This document shows positions 30,863-33,064 of a stretch of DNA of 33,064 nucleotides, piece after piece. The notes under the pieces were generated by a model. The model did no database searches. It worked only from the letters and a program-made list of their open reading frames with translations, and was not told the DNA's origin. The position numbers were made by a program, and so were the translations under genes. Positions within the stretch are counted from its first letter, which is position 1. Every line of letters begins with the position of its first letter. Source of the stretch: Azonexus sp. (GTDB taxonomy: Bacteria > Pseudomonadota > Gammaproteobacteria > Burkholderiales > Rhodocyclaceae); the NCBI GenBank assembly GCA_031277255.1, contig JAITMS010000135.1, positions 1 through 33,064 of the forward strand. Reading direction: 5' to 3'.

Positions 30863-31909
30863 ATGGACTACGCCCGCCCTTCCTACCCTGACCTCTACGC
30901 CCGCATCATGGCCGATCTAGCCGCTTTGCCCGCCGTTTTGCGCGGGCCGCTCGCCACCGCCTGGGCGCAGGCGTGCCACGGCCAGCATGGGCATCTCTTC
31001 TGGATCGACCAGCAGTGTTCGCCACTGACCTGCGAACTGGAACGGCTTTACGATTGGGCCGCCCTCTACGACGTCGACCGGCTGCCCGCCGTGCAGGCCA
31101 GCGGCCAGGTTTACGTCAGCGGCAATATGGGCGCGGCGCTGCTTGCCGATACCAAACTGCGCGGCGCAAATGGCCTTGACTACACAGTGCGGGCGGCGGT
31201 TACGATAACCGGCGGCTCCACCCCCATTGCCGCCATCGTCTGCGCCACCCCCGGCCCGGTCGGCAATCTGCCCGCCGGGGCCAAACTCACCCTGATCGAC
31301 CCTGTTCCCGGTATCGCCAGTCCATTGGAAATCACCGCCCCCGGCCTCACCGGCGGGGCAGCGGAAGAATCGGTCGACGCCTGGCGTCATCGCGTCGCCG
31401 AAGAATGGCGCGTCGTCGTCAGCCGGGGGGCGCGTTCCGGCAAAGATGACGATTACCGCTTCTGGGCCAAATCCGCCCATCCCGGCGTGACCGGCGTTCT
31501 CGTACAGCGGCACGTGCTTGGCGTGGGACCGGTACTGGTGCGGCCCATCTGCAACGCCTTGCCGGATCGCCTGCCGACACCGGCCATTATCGACGCGGTG
31601 GCGGCCAAACTTCAGGACATCGCCCCGGCCACCGCCGATTGGCGCGTCGCCCCACCGATTCCCCGCCCGGTGGATGTCAGTCTGCATCTGGCCCCGGCCA
31701 TCGACACCGCCGGAAACCGCGCCGCCGTGGAAACCGCCATCCGCGCCGCGATCCTGTTTGAAGACGGCGAAAGCGCCGTTCTCGGCATGGCCGAAATCGA
31801 CGTGGCGATTGCCACCATCTCCAGTCAATACACCCGTTTTGCGCCGACCGCCGATATAGCGGTTCTACCCGGCGAGGCCTTGACGCTGGGCAATATCACC
31901 TGGATTTGA
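30863..31909 (+). CDS. Baseplate J-like protein (Mu gp47-like)
   Basis: The 348-residue protein matches the baseplate J family. Landmarks are YPDLYARIMADLAALP, QASGQVYVSGNMGAALLA, the domain with PGPVGNLPAGAKLTLIDPVP, and ESVDAWRHRVAEEWR. A C-terminal half with strand-helix modules follows. It joins the wedge to fibre attachment. No clear ribosome site precedes ATG 30863. Confidence 0.92.
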   Translation: MDYARPSYPDLYARIMADLAALPAVLRGPLATAWAQACHGQHGHLFWIDQQCSPLTCELERLYDWAALYDVDRLPAVQASGQVYVSGNMGAALLADTKLRGANGLDYTVRAAVTITGGSTPIAAIVCATPGPVGNLPAGAKLTLIDPVPGIASPLEITAPGLTGGAAEESVDAWRHRVAEEWRVVVSRGARSGKDDDYRFWAKSAHPGVTGVLVQRHVLGVGPVLVRPICNALPDRLPTPAIIDAVAAKLQDIAPATADWRVAPPIPRPVDVSLHLAPAIDTAGNRAAVETAIRAAILFEDGESAVLGMAEIDVAIATISSQYTRFAPTADIAVLPGEALTLGNITWI

Positions 31910-31937
31910 AGCCCTTCGATAAAGCCCAGGACAGGCC

Positions 31938-32513
31938 ATGCGACTCACACCCCACACCGCCCACGACTACGCCGCTGCCCTGGCTGCCTTGCTGCCGCCC
32001 GGCAAGGCGTGGGAGTGGCCCGAAGGTGGTCTGGGCGACGCCATGCTTTTCGGTACAGCGGAAGAACTGGCCCGTCTTGACGCCGATGGGCAGGCGGTGC
32101 TCGACCGCGCCATCGACACCCACCGCCCGAAAGCCGCCAGTTGGCACATCGACGCTTACCGGCGGATAGCCTTTGAAGCGGTTTCAATCGCCCCTGAAAT
32201 CCTGCCGCGAAAGCCTTTTACAGTGGGTTCAAAGGCCGGTCAAAGGCTGTGGAGCCATGCCGCGCCGGGCCTCGACTTCCCGGTGCCGCTGGTGCGGGTC
32301 GATCATCTGGTCGGGCCGTTCCGGGCCGGTTCCAAAGCGGGCGAGCGCCTGTGGGGGCGAGAGAGCCGCGCCATCCTCTATGTGCGCTATTACAAAACGG
32401 TGGTCGATCCGGCAAAGCTGGCGGCGGCCTTATCCGAATTCCAGCAATCTCACGTTTTTTTGTGGTTTGAAGACATTACCGGCCAAGGAGGCTTTTACCA
32501 TGCACAGAATTGA
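31938..32513 (+). CDS. Baseplate/tail protein (Mu gp48-like, DUF2313)
   Basis: The 191-residue product shows DUF2313 landmarks: HDYAAALAALLPPGKAWEWP, DRAIDTHRPKAASWHIDAYR and FRAGSKAGERLWG. A short internal repeat occurs (VGSKAGQRLW and AGSKAGERLW). It is the baseplate protein encoded before the fibre in Mu-like and P2-like phages. Its end overlaps the fibre gene start by 14 bases. Confidence 0.9.
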   Translation: MRLTPHTAHDYAAALAALLPPGKAWEWPEGGLGDAMLFGTAEELARLDADGQAVLDRAIDTHRPKAASWHIDAYRRIAFEAVSIAPEILPRKPFTVGSKAGQRLWSHAAPGLDFPVPLVRVDHLVGPFRAGSKAGERLWGRESRAILYVRYYKTVVDPAKLAAALSEFQQSHVFLWFEDITGQGGFYHAQN

Positions 32514-33064
32514 CGGCGCAGGCCATATCGACAACCGCTTCGTCCATGAAGACGCGGCCCTCAACCGCCCGCCGACCGAGGTGACGGCGGATTACCTCAA
32601 TGCTGTTCAAGAAGAAATCGCCAGCGTCATCGAAGCCGCCGAAATCAACCTGGACAAGGCGGATAACACACAACTGTACGAGGCCATTCACCTTCTGATC
32701 CAGAAGAATCAGCCCGTCTTTGAGCCGGAAGCCATTGCCACCACGGCCACCCAAACCGACGACGGCGATTTGGGCGTCGCCCGCTACGCCGCCGACAACG
32801 ACAAGACCAGCCGCAACAAGGCCGCTACCCCGGCGGGCGTGGCGGCGCAGATTGCCGCGCTGCCACCTTCCGGCCTGCAAGTCTTTACGCTGGCCACCGT
32901 CCCCGCCACAAAAACAGCAGGCGAGGTGATCTACGTGGTCGGTTTCGGTTACTGGGAGTGGGTCGAAACCGCCTATTTCGTCGGCTACCGCCATCCAGAG
33001 TGCGGCAACCGCTACGACGGCGATATACACAGCGCCACGCCAAACTGGCTGGTGGACGCCGTGG
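32500..33064 (+). CDS. Tail fibre protein, N-terminal part (truncated by window)
   Basis: The frame is open to the window edge and encodes at least 188 residues. It starts MHRIDGAGHIDNRFVHEDAA then LNRPPTEVTADYLNAVQEEI, the standard N-terminal baseplate-attachment region of Mu-type fibres. It continues with GDLGVARYAADNDKTSRNKA and strand-rich sequence. AAGGAGG lies before ATG 32500. The receptor-binding C-terminal part is not in view, so no host-range statement can be made. Confidence 0.9.
   Translation, partial: MHRIDGAGHIDNRFVHEDAALNRPPTEVTADYLNAVQEEIASVIEAAEINLDKADNTQLYEAIHLLIQKNQPVFEPEAIATTATQTDDGDLGVARYAADNDKTSRNKAATPAGVAAQIAALPPSGLQVFTLATVPATKTAGEVIYVVGFGYWEWVETAYFVGYRHPECGNRYDGDIHSATPNWLVDAV

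Larger units (their letters stand above)
120..33064. mobile_element. Mu-like transposable prophage (right end outside window)
   Basis: The element has a DDE transposase of the MuA type, a MuB-type ATPase, Gam, GemA, a Mor/C activator and a complete set of Mu-like contractile-tail myophage structural genes. The left boundary is placed near position 120, where an apparent host reading frame loses family similarity. The exact terminal bases and the target duplication cannot be fixed because the right end is not in the window. Gene content is Mu/BcepMu-like, but the order is not. The lysis, packaging, portal, F and G genes are inverted and lie left of the repressor. No essential gene appears broken in the part visible, so the phage could be active. 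Confidence 0.95.

Overview
The window holds most of a Mu-like transposable prophage in a GC-rich, probably betaproteobacterial chromosome. This rests on the base composition and on BcepMu-type protein families, not on a database comparison. About 120 bases at the left edge look like a host gene of the hydantoinase/acetone carboxylase family, broken by the insertion. The right end of the prophage lies beyond the window, which stops inside a tail-fibre gene.

Layout. A 225-base G-rich non-coding left end carries four tandem 11-bp repeats. A leftward block (346-7879) follows, read from right to left: endolysin, holin, Rz/Rz1, a coiled-coil membrane protein, gp27-like small terminase, a small Cys protein, large terminase, portal, gpF and gpG. 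At 8028-9572 there is a moron-like membrane gene, a stray gpF fragment, a CI-like repressor, paired operators and a divergently read Ner-like (BcepMu gp16 family) gene. The rightward early region (9393-16753) encodes a Bro antirepressor, an H-NS-domain fusion protein, transposase A, ATPase B, Gam, several small proteins, GemA and a Mor/C activator, and ends in a terminator. The rightward late genes (17045 onward) are protease I with nested scaffold Z, capsid T, gp35-37, sheath, tube, Gp49 and a frameshifting tail chaperone. An accessory island (22924-25383) comes next, followed by tape measure, N, P, gp45-48 and the fibre gene.

The order is unusual. In Mu the early genes lie at one end and all late genes are read in one direction. 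Here the early block sits in the middle, between two divergent late arms. A regulatory signal appears to link the arms: a dyad with core GAAAYATTTCC occurs three times, each time 38 bases before a -10-like hexamer. The three copies precede the leftward lysis/packaging arm, the protease/capsid genes and the tape-measure gene. The most economical model is that the single Mor/C protein switches on all three late units.

The island between the tail chaperone and the tape measure carries a RelE-type toxin with a BrnA-like antitoxin on the opposite strand. It also carries a C4-like antisense RNA region in front of a Rha regulator. It is closed by a strong terminator, after which the third late promoter restarts transcription. 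Other embedded elements include an A AAA AAG frameshift site with an upstream Shine-Dalgarno-like stimulator, a predicted BECR-type nuclease domain on gpF, and strong palindromes inside two early regulatory genes.
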